DNA from: JAVBMC01 sp031552845
GTDB taxonomy: Bacteria > Verrucomicrobiota > Kiritimatiellia > RFP12 > DVOR01
Direction of reading: 5' to 3'
Assembly: GCA_031552845.1 (NCBI GenBank)
Contig: JAVBMC010000069.1
Location: forward strand, 1-64,000
Length of the DNA stretch: 64,000 nt
Shown: piece by piece, positions 23,371 through 31,674 of the stretch
Layout of the letters: the number at the start of each line of letters is the position of its first letter
Position numbering within the stretch: the first letter of the stretch is position 1
The notes under the pieces: generated by a model
Database searches by the model: none
What the model was told of the DNA's origin: nothing
The model's input: only the letters and a program-made list of their open reading frames with translations
Position numbers and translations under genes: made by a program

Positions 23371-25041
23371 CTAATACAAAACAACGCCGCTTTCCTCGCG
23401 TGCCCAATCAATCGGCTTGGGCGCAGCCTCCGGCTTCGGTTTCGGTAGCGTCACCACGGGCGCCACCTTGACCGGCTTAATCCGCCCGCGCTTGTCATAA
23501 GCGCGCGCCGTGCGACCGATCAGCGCGGCAGACGCTTTCTTGACCGCCGTACCCAGCACTCGGCCATCAGTAGAGAACGCCCGCCACCCGTCACCGCTGC
23601 GCTCGACGCACGGCGCCACAGAAACACACGTGGCCGCCTCTGCTATTACGTGCCCCTTCGGCCATTCGCAAAACTTCTTGGCCAAGGTCAGCTGCGCGCC
23701 GTTGCCGATCTCCGCCGGATCAAAAGCAACCATGACCCGCGCACCCTCAAACAAATACCCCTCCTCACAAGCAAACTGATAGGGCAGCTTAGTTTCCAGC
23801 CCAAACGGTGCCTCAGTTTTAACCTCGATCATCCCGCCACGTAGCATCGTGCGCACCTCACGGACTGGCAGAGCGTAAGCGGCCATACCATCCGGTAAGC
23901 GGTGACCTTTGTGCAGCTGCGCGCCGTAAACCTCTGACGGCACCCAGCGCCCATAAGTAGCGGACTGCATCACCTCATCATTCAAGTACCGCACGCTCTT
24001 ATCAATCAGCTCCAAGGTTTCGCTGAGGGATAAAAACAGCGTCCGCGGATCCCGCGCACCTTCCCGGCAGGCCGTCCAGTTCGCCGTCTCTTTGACCAGC
24101 TCACCGCGGAACCGCCCAACATGCCCGCGCGGCTCTAGCGCGGACTGAACCGTCCAAAGGCGGTTGAAGTAACCCTCCACCAGCTTTTGGTTAGGACGCC
24201 CCTTAGCCGAGATTGAGGAAACGCCTGCCGCCTTCACAAACGCCTTCACGCGCTCGCTCTGCCACACGCCGCCCTCAACTACCAACTCATTAGGGGCGTA
24301 ACCAATATCCCGCCAGCAGCGCTGCAAGGCCGAAGCTACGTCCGCCGCACGGTAAGCATCATTCGCACGGCGCACGTAAGACCAGCCCACGCAGAAATCG
24401 GTGGCGCAGTCAATCCCCAGCAGTAGCTGATAGCGCGCCAAACGGACACCGAACTTATCACTGCACTTATCCCCACCCTGCGGCCAAGGCACGTAGCACC
24501 CAAAGTTGATACTGGCGTCATCCCACACCTGCCGCTCGCCCGGCACCAAGCGGCGGGAACCATCCTGCACCATCCGCAAAAAGCCCGGTACGTAAATCCC
24601 GTCATTCTGGCCTGCCTTGGGATTGCGATACTTCGCCACCACCGCACGGCCCAGACGCATGGCGCGTTTGATCGCGGTGGGCAAAGCGTGTTTATTAGAC
24701 AGCCCAAGAATCACTTGGCGGGTTTCCGGGCGAAGCGGTGACTGCTCATCCTTCGCCGCGATACGCGCCGCGGCTGTCATGCTGCCTGCCTCTTTGCCGC
24801 GATTCGAGCGGATGTAAACCTCAGCCAAATACTTCGCCTCGGCATCGTTCAGCTCCACCTTGGGCGGACGCCCCGCGCGCGGTAATTCCTGCGCACCATG
24901 CAATCCAGCCGCTTCTATTCGCTCAGTCCACCGACGATACCAGGCTTTCGAGACATCCACCCGGCGCAACGCCTCATCCAGCGTCAGCCCGTGGCCTTGC
25001 CAAGTGCGGATCAGATTCAGTGTTGCAACCGGATCTTTCAT
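23371..25041 (-). CDS. MuA-like DDE transposase
   Basis: A 556-residue protein with N-terminal helix-turn-helix segments for end binding (about 15-110), an RNase H-like core and a MuA C-terminal beta domain (about 400-470, RGGMIEVKTEAPFG). First acid: D174/D175 in VWDDASINF. Third: E289 in GRPNQKLVEGYFNR. At the second position the residue is E256 (LVVEGGVWQSERV) where MuA has aspartate. It should cut and join the prophage ends in replicative transposition. It overlaps the ParB-like gene by four bases. Confidence 0.92.
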   Translation of the reverse strand: MKDPVATLNLIRTWQGHGLTLDEALRRVDVSKAWYRRWTERIEAAGLHGAQELPRAGRPPKVELNDAEAKYLAEVYIRSNRGKEAGSMTAAARIAAKDEQSPLRPETRQVILGLSNKHALPTAIKRAMRLGRAVVAKYRNPKAGQNDGIYVPGFLRMVQDGSRRLVPGERQVWDDASINFGCYVPWPQGGDKCSDKFGVRLARYQLLLGIDCATDFCVGWSYVRRANDAYRAADVASALQRCWRDIGYAPNELVVEGGVWQSERVKAFVKAAGVSSISAKGRPNQKLVEGYFNRLWTVQSALEPRGHVGRFRGELVKETANWTACREGARDPRTLFLSLSETLELIDKSVRYLNDEVMQSATYGRWVPSEVYGAQLHKGHRLPDGMAAYALPVREVRTMLRGGMIEVKTEAPFGLETKLPYQFACEEGYLFEGARVMVAFDPAEIGNGAQLTLAKKFCEWPKGHVIAEAATCVSVAPCVERSGDGWRAFSTDGRVLGTAVKKASAALIGRTARAYDKRGRIKPVKVAPVVTLPKPKPEAAPKPIDWAREESGVVLY

Positions 25042-26072
25042 TTGCGGCGTCCTTTGCTCTTGCCTGCCTTTTGCAGTTCGTCTGTTTCCATGATCGTCTT
25101 TAGGAGGTTCCAGACATCCATCGGTGCCGACCGAAGCGCTGCGTCCAATTCCTTCAAAATCTTTTCCCGCGTTTCCTGGGTAATTTCACGGCACCAAATG
25201 ACATCATCTTCAACCTCAAACGTGCGGCGCAATGCGGTTGCAGCCCTCAGCACAATTCCGCCATAATCGGTGGCGGCACGCTCGGTTCCCTCCGTTGCTG
25301 ACCGTCCCTTGAGTGCAGCCGCCCATCGCCGGATTGGCGTGCGCCCGCCCATCACGTCTAGGTAAGTGCGGTTGATATGATCGCTCACCGCTGGATCATC
25401 TGCCGGAATAATCACGGTGCGTCCATCGGTCAAGCGCTTCGGCAGCCCCCCTTCAATCCTTGCAGCCGCCAACTCAATCCCTTTTGACACATCCTTTCGG
25501 GAACACCCTAGGCGGGCGGCGATTACGCCCGCCGAAAAGACTGGGTCATGTGACTCACCCTTTGCCGGGGAGGGGTAGTCACGTGACGAACCCTCCCCAT
25601 TGTGCTTTCCGCGGGCACCTGTGGCGGCTGGGTTTTGATCCGCCTTCCACGTTTTCAAAATAGCATCGCAGTGTAAATCAATGTACCGCATAATTCGTTC
25701 CCCGGCAGTGATACGGCGGCGAAAAGCGTTTTTGGAAAGGGCGATGTGGCGGACTTTGTCGATGTCGATCTCATAGATGCTACATGCAACTACCTCCAAT
25801 CCAGCATACCGCGCAGCCTTTAGACGCCCACAACCATCCAGCACCCAGTACTCATCCGTCGAGCTAAACTTTAGGCTCACCATCAGCGGTTCCAACAGGC
25901 CATGCTCGCGAATATCATTGACCAATGCCGCGCTATCCTCTTCCTCATCCTTCTCACGATGCAACCCCCAAAAAGCGGCAGCATCCGGATGCGCCTCTAG
26001 TTTGTCCAATGCAATCATTTCCGTGCGGATAAACTCAGGCCGGACGGGTTCGTATTGTGTTGCTTTCTTCAT
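25038..26072 (-). CDS. ParB-like nuclease-domain protein
   Basis: A 344-residue protein. Residues about 10-130 are a ParB/Sulfiredoxin-type fold: KLEAHPDAAAFWG, DIREHGLLEPLMV and WVLDGCGRLKAARYAGL (the GxxR-type box). A helix-turn-helix near FSAGVIAARLGCSRKDV and an unassigned tail follow. The start at 26072 is spaced nine bases from AAAGGA. Similar genes sit next to transposases in several Mu-like phages and may regulate early expression. There is no ParA here, so plasmid-type partition is unlikely. Confidence 0.75.
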   Translation of the reverse strand: MKKATQYEPVRPEFIRTEMIALDKLEAHPDAAAFWGLHREKDEEEDSAALVNDIREHGLLEPLMVSLKFSSTDEYWVLDGCGRLKAARYAGLEVVACSIYEIDIDKVRHIALSKNAFRRRITAGERIMRYIDLHCDAILKTWKADQNPAATGARGKHNGEGSSRDYPSPAKGESHDPVFSAGVIAARLGCSRKDVSKGIELAAARIEGGLPKRLTDGRTVIIPADDPAVSDHINRTYLDVMGGRTPIRRWAAALKGRSATEGTERAATDYGGIVLRAATALRRTFEVEDDVIWCREITQETREKILKELDAALRSAPMDVWNLLKTIMETDELQKAGKSKGRRK

Positions 26073-26074
26073 GG

Positions 26075-26848
26075 TCATTTTCCTTTCGATTTACTAGCCG
26101 CCAAATCGGCAATCAGTTTATCAAACACCGTCCTCGCATACTCGCGCGACCACTCGCAGCCATCTGCTGCGCCATGCAATTGCAACATCAACAGGGTCAG
26201 TAGATGCCGCTCAGACTTTTGCGTGGATCGAAAAGCCAGCAGCGCATAGGTTTCGAACCGATATTGTTCGCTATTGACAAAGAGCCACTTAGCTTGTTCT
26301 TGGCTCATGCGTTTTCTTCCTTCAAACTCATCCTGCTTCTGTTGCAGTTGCTTTGTCATCGGCTTTTTTCCAGTCAGCAGATAGTCAGTGCTCACCTGAA
26401 AATACTCAGCCATCCTTTTGAGGTGTTTCGGCATTATCGTCCCGCCATTTTTCCAGCGATTCAGATTCTGGGGCGATACTCCACAAATATCTGCAAGCTG
26501 GGCAAGAGACAGGTCACACGTGCTTCGGAGTTGATCAATTCGTGCAAAAATATCGACCATGTCAGAATCATCTTGCTCTGGTTCTTTCCCGGTCAAAAGC
26601 CAATCCATCGAGACATTGCACTTCTGGGATATAACATGCAAATTTTCAGCATGGGGCACTGATCCATTCTTCCATCGTTGGTATACTGGTGTTGATATGC
26701 CGAGGAAACGGCAGAAATCAGCGATATTACGGTCGCCTTGCAAAAAAAGCACCCGCTCAAAGAAATTCTTAGATACCGCTGGAATTGACGCATCTTTAGA
26801 TCTTACTAGCTCGACCGACTCCACCACCACTTGAACTTGTTCGCTCAT
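26075..26848 (-). CDS. Phage repressor with two tandem Cro/CI-type HTH domains
   Basis: A 257-residue protein. Two successive XRE domains are visible: residues about 38-85 (NIADFCRFLGISTPVYQRW, then SMDWLLTG) and about 105-152 (LSLAQLADICGVSPQNLNRW, then STDYLLTG). The C-terminal about 90 residues are helical and may dimerise. It is a likely prophage repressor or early regulator. It is the second gene of the leftward early operon, downstream of the Ner-like gene. Confidence 0.8.
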   Translation of the reverse strand: MSEQVQVVVESVELVRSKDASIPAVSKNFFERVLFLQGDRNIADFCRFLGISTPVYQRWKNGSVPHAENLHVISQKCNVSMDWLLTGKEPEQDDSDMVDIFARIDQLRSTCDLSLAQLADICGVSPQNLNRWKNGGTIMPKHLKRMAEYFQVSTDYLLTGKKPMTKQLQQKQDEFEGRKRMSQEQAKWLFVNSEQYRFETYALLAFRSTQKSERHLLTLLMLQLHGAADGCEWSREYARTVFDKLIADLAASKSKGK

Positions 26849-26869
26849 GGGTTTCTCCTTTCGATTCAG

Positions 26870-27067
26870 CTACTTCGCCGCCAACAGCTTGGCCGCATGC
26901 CGCCGGTATTGCTGGGCTAAACCATACGGATCATTTCGCTGGCCGTTCAGAATATACCACAAGTGAGACGGGGAAACTCCACACTCAATGGCAATTAGTT
27001 TCACCCCCGGAAACTTCGCATTTGGCCTGAAAAATGGCCGTTTTTCGCTCTCTTTTTCACTCTTCAT
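26870..27067 (-). CDS. Small HTH protein, Ner/Cro-like
   Basis: 65 residues from MKSEKESEKRPFF, with GAAAGGAAGCGAG before the ATG. The HTH reads GVKLIAIECGVSPSHLWYIL, followed by NGQRNDPYGLAQQY. It is the first gene leftward from the control region, where Mu encodes ner, and lies opposite the plus-strand HTH gene at 27186. It probably competes at the shared operator. Confidence 0.65.
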   Translation of the reverse strand: MKSEKESEKRPFFRPNAKFPGVKLIAIECGVSPSHLWYILNGQRNDPYGLAQQYRRHAAKLLAAK

Positions 27068-27110
27068 CTCGCTTCCTTTCGTTTGCTTTTTGCTCGATTT
27101 TGTGATACAA

Positions 27111-27183
27111 TTATAAGGTTGTGTGCGCAACTGGCAGACATTCTACTCCTTTTGGATTAGATAGTCAACTCCAAAAGGAGTAG
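27111..27183. promoter_or_regulatory. Divergent control region with a 14-bp inverted-repeat operator
   Basis: Arms CTACTCCTTTTGGA (27143-27156) and TCCAAAAGGAGTAG (27170-27183) are perfect inverse complements around a 13-base AT-rich centre. The right arm includes the ribosome site AAAAGGAG of the plus-strand gene, so occupancy could also affect its translation. A leftward -10 TATAAT lies at 27111-27116. The region separates the leftward early operon from the rightward cassette. Confidence 0.75.
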
Positions 27184-27185
27184 TT

Positions 27186-27515
27186 ATGGAAAATGATTTA
27201 TCCGATCGGATTAAGATACTTTGTGGCGATATGTCTGTGGCGGCGTTTGCCCGGAAAGTCGGCTTGAACCAAGCTGCATTGGACAGGTATATCAAAAAGA
27301 TACGCGAACCTAATAATCACGCCATTGTTACAATCGCAAAATCGTGCGGAGTCTCCACTGACTGGTTGTTAGGCTTAACTACGGAGCAGGCGACACTGGA
27401 GGTGGAATCGGAGTGGAAAGTACGTGCTTTGCAGGCCGAAAAAAAACTCGAACAAGTTCGTAAAGCCTTTCGCAAGGTCGCAAGTGCTGTTGACGACTTG
27501 GAAGAGGCTTTATAA
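27186..27515 (+). CDS. XRE-family regulator with C-terminal coiled coil
   Basis: A 109-residue protein. An N-terminal HTH (SVAAFARKVGLNQAALDRYI, then GVSTDWLLGL) is followed by a coiled coil (about 75-105, QAEKKLEQVRKAFRKVASAV). AAAAGGAG lies seven bases before the ATG inside the operator arm. It is divergent from the Ner-like gene and first in the rightward cassette. By position it may be the true lysogeny switch partner or the cassette's own regulator. Confidence 0.8.
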   Translation: MENDLSDRIKILCGDMSVAAFARKVGLNQAALDRYIKKIREPNNHAIVTIAKSCGVSTDWLLGLTTEQATLEVESEWKVRALQAEKKLEQVRKAFRKVASAVDDLEEAL

Positions 27516-27547
27516 GACAAACTTGCGAAAACAAAAAAGAAAAACTC

Positions 27548-27910
27548 ATGCACTATTTTCAAATACAATTTGAGCCAAATGATGAGGCACTTGCACAGAA
27601 GTTTGCAGATGAGATGAATACCAAGCTTGGGAAAGAAATATTTTTCGTCGGATGCCCTTGTCCGTTAAGCGTAGTGACTGACTTTGTTCAGTTTTTTTAT
27701 GTTTTTTCAAAGTTGTGTGCTGAGTGGGCAACAGTGCTTGGATTTATTTGGAAGGTTGCAGAAACAATAAACGCAAAAATCAAGGTTTCTTTGCCCGATG
27801 AGAAGGAAACTCAGACTTGTCAATCTTTGGCTGAGCTTACCCAAAAGTGTGATAAATATCCAACTGACCGAATTGATATTGTGATTTCAAAATCCATTTC
27901 TGACAAGTAA
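27548..27910 (+). CDS. Uncharacterised protein of the rightward cassette
   Basis: A 120-residue protein, MHYFQIQFEPNDEALAQKFA, with a hydrophobic central stretch (VTDFVQFFYVFSKL, then WATVLGFIWKV) and a lysine-rich C-terminal part. The coding sequence is clearly more AT-rich than the neighbouring late genes, a sign of separate origin. No known family. It runs close to the next gene (four-base gap). Confidence 0.65.
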   Translation: MHYFQIQFEPNDEALAQKFADEMNTKLGKEIFFVGCPCPLSVVTDFVQFFYVFSKLCAEWATVLGFIWKVAETINAKIKVSLPDEKETQTCQSLAELTQKCDKYPTDRIDIVISKSISDK

Positions 27911-27914
27911 CCTC

Positions 27915-28241
27915 ATGAGTAATCTTCCGCGAGACAAATCTGATGATGCCGGGCAGTTGAGGCTGTATTGCTTGGCTTTTTTGGCCGAACGTGCGCCCCG
28001 ACGTTTAACCGCGCAGGCGATTCGGACGCGGCTGATTGCGAGTACGATTTTGGATGCAGTGCCAACGCAGGCCGAGCTAAATCAGGTTTTAGTGGATCTA
28101 CAGAAAAATGGCGCCTGGGTGGAGGTAGAGATTGAGCCCGTCACCAAAGAAGTATTGTGGTATGCCACCGATGCCGGCAAGCGTCAATGGGTGTTGGACG
28201 GTCAGCCACAGATCGGAGGCAAGCCCAATGAAGTGCAGTGA
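27915..28241 (+). CDS. Winged-helix-like protein, paralogue of the gp26-like gene
   Basis: A 108-residue protein. The C-terminal half (EVEIEPVTKEVLWYATDAGKRQW) closely resembles the 89-residue product at 33929-34198 (DVVVDPVTKATAWYATDAGVKQW), and the helical N-terminal parts also align. The layout of three helices and a beta wing fits a small DNA-binding fold. Having one copy in the head operon and one in the opposite-strand cassette suggests duplication inside the prophage. Confidence 0.7.
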   Translation: MSNLPRDKSDDAGQLRLYCLAFLAERAPRRLTAQAIRTRLIASTILDAVPTQAELNQVLVDLQKNGAWVEVEIEPVTKEVLWYATDAGKRQWVLDGQPQIGGKPNEVQ

Positions 28242-28272
28242 TGTGGAAGAAATGTGGGCTGCTCCGCCCGTA

Positions 28273-28300
28273 CCCGACTTCACCGATTTTCACCGACTTC
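28273..28300. repeat. 28-bp repeat, copy 1
   Basis: CCCGACTTCACCGATTTTCA is followed by CCGACTTC. The same 28 bases occur at 30164-30191 with one change, and a looser relative (GGCTTCACCGATTTTCGTCG) at 35750-35769 in host DNA. It follows the 27915-28241 gene. The rest of 28242-28368 contains a run of eleven C bases before the next gene. Confidence 0.75.
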
Positions 28301-28368
28301 ATCGCTCCCTTCCCCCCCCCCGGCAGAGTAATTTGTTTGATTTTGATTGATTAACACAGGATTGATGA

Positions 28369-28800
28369 ATGAGTGTTTTCTCAGATGCCGCATCCACAAA
28401 GGCAAGCAACAAGAAACTGTCAAGTGAAGCAACGGAACGTTTGTTGATTGCTCAGGCAAAGGCCAAGGGACGGTTGTGGGCAAAAATAGCTGACTGCATC
28501 AAAAGCGGATTTTGCTGCGTTACGATTTTTTCAGTTGTATTTGTGCTGGCAAACGCGGCGGTACGCATGGTTGAGGCAAACCCGAATGTGGAAACTGTTG
28601 ATGCAGTGACACGCTTGATTCATGCATTCTTTCTGGACAAGGTCCTCTATGCAGTCAGCTTATGCGTAATGGGTGGGGTGGCTTGGAGTTATCGGGATAG
28701 TGCAGTAACCGCGAAGCTACGGTTAAAAGAACGGACCCAACAGCTGGAAGACTTGAAAACCGCGCTTGAAAATGTTAAACTAATTAAGCAGGAGAAGTAA
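28369..28800 (+). CDS. Two-span membrane protein with C-terminal coiled coil
   Basis: A 143-residue protein with predicted spans at about 46-66 (GFCCVTIFSVVFVLANAA) and 90-108 (KVLYAVSLCVMGGVAWSY), and a charged coiled-coil tail (TQQLEDLKTALENVKL). It is followed three bases later by another membrane protein. No known family. Candidate exclusion or signalling component. Confidence 0.7.
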   Translation: MSVFSDAASTKASNKKLSSEATERLLIAQAKAKGRLWAKIADCIKSGFCCVTIFSVVFVLANAAVRMVEANPNVETVDAVTRLIHAFFLDKVLYAVSLCVMGGVAWSYRDSAVTAKLRLKERTQQLEDLKTALENVKLIKQEK

Positions 28801-28802
28801 AT

Positions 28803-29438
28803 ATGGACAAGGTAGTGTCTTTTTTGTTCTTTTTTGTTTGTACGATTTTTGCCATCAAGGCGTTTGCCGTAGCGATAAGGTCGCTGACTGATGAGTTGAT
28901 GGGTAAAGAGTTTGATAAGATGCTCCAGCTCTGGCTGGACGGCAAACTGACAGATTACGAGTACAAGGTATTGTCGGAGTTAAAAGAGCGTTGTTCGCGT
29001 GCCTTGACCCGCATCCGTTTTGTAGGATTCATTGCGTTCTCGGCATCGTTGGATCGTGGCGGGGTTGAGCTAACGCCACACAACTATTTTGCCGATTTCT
29101 CAGATGAAGCCCGTGTGATCGCTGAAGAATACTACGGCCAGCTGCTTGATTATGTAAGGGTCTATATGGTCATGACTTCATTTTTCTTGATTCCCGTGCT
29201 GATTGCAGGTTGCGTACTGTTGGCTAAGACGTTTGTGGATGAAAAACTGCCCAAGCTGTTGCGCGCGTGCTCCGACTGGCTGCCGGCCGGAGTAACAGTC
29301 CCAGCGGTTTGCAGTGTGGTGATCTTGGCGGTGGCCCAGCAATGTACGCATAAATCCATGCAGTTGTTCCGATGTGATGACCCTGTTCAGTTTGAAAATC
29401 GGGTAGCAGCATTAGGCGGATCGCCTACCGAATGTTAA
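28803..29438 (+). CDS. Multi-span membrane protein
   Basis: A 211-residue protein with three predicted spans: about 5-24 (VVSFLFFFVCTIFAIKAFAV), 118-139 (VYMVMTSFFLIPVLIAGCVL) and 160-180 (PAGVTVPAVCSVVILAVA). CAGGAGAAG precedes the ATG, which lies two bases past the previous stop; the pair is certainly co-translated. Function unknown. Confidence 0.7.
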   Translation: MDKVVSFLFFFVCTIFAIKAFAVAIRSLTDELMGKEFDKMLQLWLDGKLTDYEYKVLSELKERCSRALTRIRFVGFIAFSASLDRGGVELTPHNYFADFSDEARVIAEEYYGQLLDYVRVYMVMTSFFLIPVLIAGCVLLAKTFVDEKLPKLLRACSDWLPAGVTVPAVCSVVILAVAQQCTHKSMQLFRCDDPVQFENRVAALGGSPTEC

Positions 29439-29502
29439 TCGCTAGCGATTTGAGGGCTCAATTTCCGTCCTCTCAAAATTAGTCCAAGAAAGCTAAAACA
29501 TC

Positions 29503-30099
29503 ATGTCTGGACTTAGTGCAAGTGATTGGTTAAGCGCTATTGTTAACCTTGTCGGTGTTGCTGCCGGTCTTGGAATTGGTTCGTGGTTGATTCAGCGGCA
29601 CTTGAATCGGATGGAGCGTGAAGCGGACGATTTGAAGGATTTGGTAGCCTTGCTGGATCGCTTTTACGAGCAATTTTGCAATGCCCTTTTCCTTCGCGAT
29701 GCCCACCAACGAATAAGAGGCCTTGCTACAGTTGTATATACGTTCGTTTGGCTCAAAGCGGAGTTGACGGATCGTTACAATATTGAGGATGCGCTTGCAG
29801 AAGAGTTAGAAAATCTTCATGAAATCGTAAAAATGAGCAATGACGCGCTTAGGCAAGATTTTAATTTAGAAAGTGCCATTGACATACAGTCACAAGGCAT
29901 GGATCCTTACCTCACAATACGTCACTTGTTAAAAGCTTGGCCTCCTCGCTTGAAGAAAACAAGTCAATTAGGTGAGTATGTCATTGAGCTGCCAGATTCT
30001 TCAATGTTCGACGAAAATGCCTCGCAGAAAGATAATGACGCCCCCGTGCCCGAAAAACCACCAACCCCCGCCGACACCCCCGAACCACAGGGCACCTAG
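29503..30099 (+). CDS. Membrane-anchored helical protein
   Basis: A 198-residue protein with one span at about 11-30 (AIVNLVGVAAGLGIGSWLI) and a long cytoplasmic helical part (NRMEREADDLKDLVALLDRF), ending in a proline-rich tail (PVPEKPPTPADTPEPQGT). It is the last gene of the rightward cassette and converges on the portal gene. The topology resembles phage superinfection or defence membrane effectors, but nothing specific is recognised. Confidence 0.7.
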   Translation: MSGLSASDWLSAIVNLVGVAAGLGIGSWLIQRHLNRMEREADDLKDLVALLDRFYEQFCNALFLRDAHQRIRGLATVVYTFVWLKAELTDRYNIEDALAEELENLHEIVKMSNDALRQDFNLESAIDIQSQGMDPYLTIRHLLKAWPPRLKKTSQLGEYVIELPDSSMFDENASQKDNDAPVPEKPPTPADTPEPQGT

Positions 30100-30163
30100 C
30101 CGCCCGTACTCGACCTCGCCGATCTCATCGGCCTCATCGATCCACTCCCGCCCCCGCTCTGTG

Positions 30164-30191
30164 CCCGACTTCGCCGATTTTCACCGACTTC
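30164..30191. repeat. 28-bp repeat, copy 2
   Basis: 27 of 28 bases match 28273-28300 (one A to G). It lies in the 104-base gap where the rightward cassette meets the leftward portal gene. Related GATCTCATCGGCCTCATCGA units stand beside it at 30121. The two copies bracket the membrane-protein genes. Confidence 0.75.
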
Positions 30192-30203
30192 CCCGCTGTA
30201 TCA

Positions 30204-31667
30204 TCAAGCCTTCTGCTGGGTTCCGTTGTAAGCGTAAACCGTCAGCGCCTGTTCCAACAACTCCGCCGAATCATTCCGCCCGTTGCCTTCCGCCCAGGCG
30301 CGGACGCGTCTAATGCAATCTTCCGGCGAGGTCGACGCCGTGATCAATGCTTGTAGCTCTTTGTAACGCTCGCCCAGCGCCGCCGCCAGCTTGTCGGTGT
30401 GTTTCGCCTCCACTGGATCCGCTGGAGCATTGAGCGGTAAGGCCGACAGCCCGCCAAAGGGTGAAGGCGAAGGCGATGCCTTCCGCCGGATCGTGAAGCC
30501 CACACGTTCCCCCAACGCATCCAGTCCATCATCATCCGGCTCGAATCCTGCGGCGCCGAGCTTGGCCACTACATTCATGGCGGCGTTGAGTTCCGCAGCC
30601 GAATCAGTCCCGAACAGAATCAGCGGTGTTTTACCGGGCAAGGCGTTGATTTGACAGAGCTGCTGAAACAGCCCGCCGCGGATTGTTGCCGCCAACATCT
30701 TGGCATCCATCTTCCGCAGATCCTCACGAACCTCGCCTTGCAGGTTAGCCGTGCCGCCGCCCAGTTCGCCAGTTGGCTGTGCTTGGCCGGATAGCGTTTG
30801 ACCGACAATCAACTTGGAAATCTCGCGGTTGCACAGTTCGATAAACCGTTCATGACTGTTCGAGGTGTCTCCGGTGGCGGCTTGGATAATCTCGACCTCG
30901 GTCTTTTTGTTGATCACGATTGCACCCAGCCTAACCGCCGTTTGGAATGCCCGTGTCAAAACGCCGCGCCCGGCATCGTCGCCAACGTCGAACTTTCCAA
31001 CCATAAACGGCACGCCGAACCGCTCAATGAAGTCCGCCCACCACTGCCGGGACATCGTCCGCAACAACCACCAAAAGAGCAGCGCCCGCATCGGCCCACC
31101 CCAATTATCCGGCGTGGGCATGAGGTGGCCACGGTGAACAATATACCGCGCCGGATCCGGCACGTGTGACGTTGACAGCGGCCTGCCGTTTGCGTCCGTA
31201 TCAAAGATGCGCAAAGCCCCGCTGGAATAATCCAACAGTTGATACGGCACTGACACAATATCCTTCAACGTGTAACCTGTGGCCGTTGTGGCGTAAACTT
31301 TCTCCACCACCGCCACCGGGTAAAGCGTGGCATTGAGCAGCCAAGATACCATGTTGACAAATGCCGTGCTGTCTGTGATCACAAAGCAGAGGTCTTTCGT
31401 GGCCAAGTCTGCCGGATTGCGTTTATCCCAGGGAACCACGGTGGCACCATCCCCCAGAATCGCCGCTTTGCGTTTGGTAAACTCAGTCAGAATCTGGTTG
31501 TCAGATGCCACGACATCGCGGTAAAGTGCGAACAGTTCGCGGGTATCTCCGGCCTCCGCTTGCCGGATGATGCTCATAAGCCGGTCAGCCGACAAGGCAG
31601 GCAATACGCTGGCGGGTTCATAGGCAGGGTTGAGAATGGTAATTGGATCTTCGGGTTGTGGTTTCAT
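30204..31667 (-). CDS. Portal protein, Mu gp29-like (DUF935)
   Basis: The start at 31667 (MKPQPEDPITILNPAYEP) has AGGAG upstream. 487 residues with DUF935 hallmarks: QILTEFTKRKAAILGDG, RGHLMPTPDNWGGPMRAL, WWADFIERFGVPFMVGKFD and SKLIVGQTLSGQ. It forms the ring through which DNA enters. It follows the terminase by eight bases. In Mu gpF would come next on the same strand; here the plus-strand cassette and the early region intervene. Confidence 0.92.
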   Translation of the reverse strand: MKPQPEDPITILNPAYEPASVLPALSADRLMSIIRQAEAGDTRELFALYRDVVASDNQILTEFTKRKAAILGDGATVVPWDKRNPADLATKDLCFVITDSTAFVNMVSWLLNATLYPVAVVEKVYATTATGYTLKDIVSVPYQLLDYSSGALRIFDTDANGRPLSTSHVPDPARYIVHRGHLMPTPDNWGGPMRALLFWWLLRTMSRQWWADFIERFGVPFMVGKFDVGDDAGRGVLTRAFQTAVRLGAIVINKKTEVEIIQAATGDTSNSHERFIELCNREISKLIVGQTLSGQAQPTGELGGGTANLQGEVREDLRKMDAKMLAATIRGGLFQQLCQINALPGKTPLILFGTDSAAELNAAMNVVAKLGAAGFEPDDDGLDALGERVGFTIRRKASPSPSPFGGLSALPLNAPADPVEAKHTDKLAAALGERYKELQALITASTSPEDCIRRVRAWAEGNGRNDSAELLEQALTVYAYNGTQQKA

Positions 31668-31674
31668 GTTACTC

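Noticed and set aside
23198..23407. 69-codon minus-strand frame spanning the transposase-MuB gap
   Set aside because: It overlaps both neighbours and lacks a ribosome site; a different frame in the gap gives a convincing small membrane peptide.
27186..30099. Rightward cassette read as host genes between two separate prophages
   Set aside because: Mu-type head genes on both sides complement each other without duplication, and only one pair of end sites is seen, so a single element is simpler.
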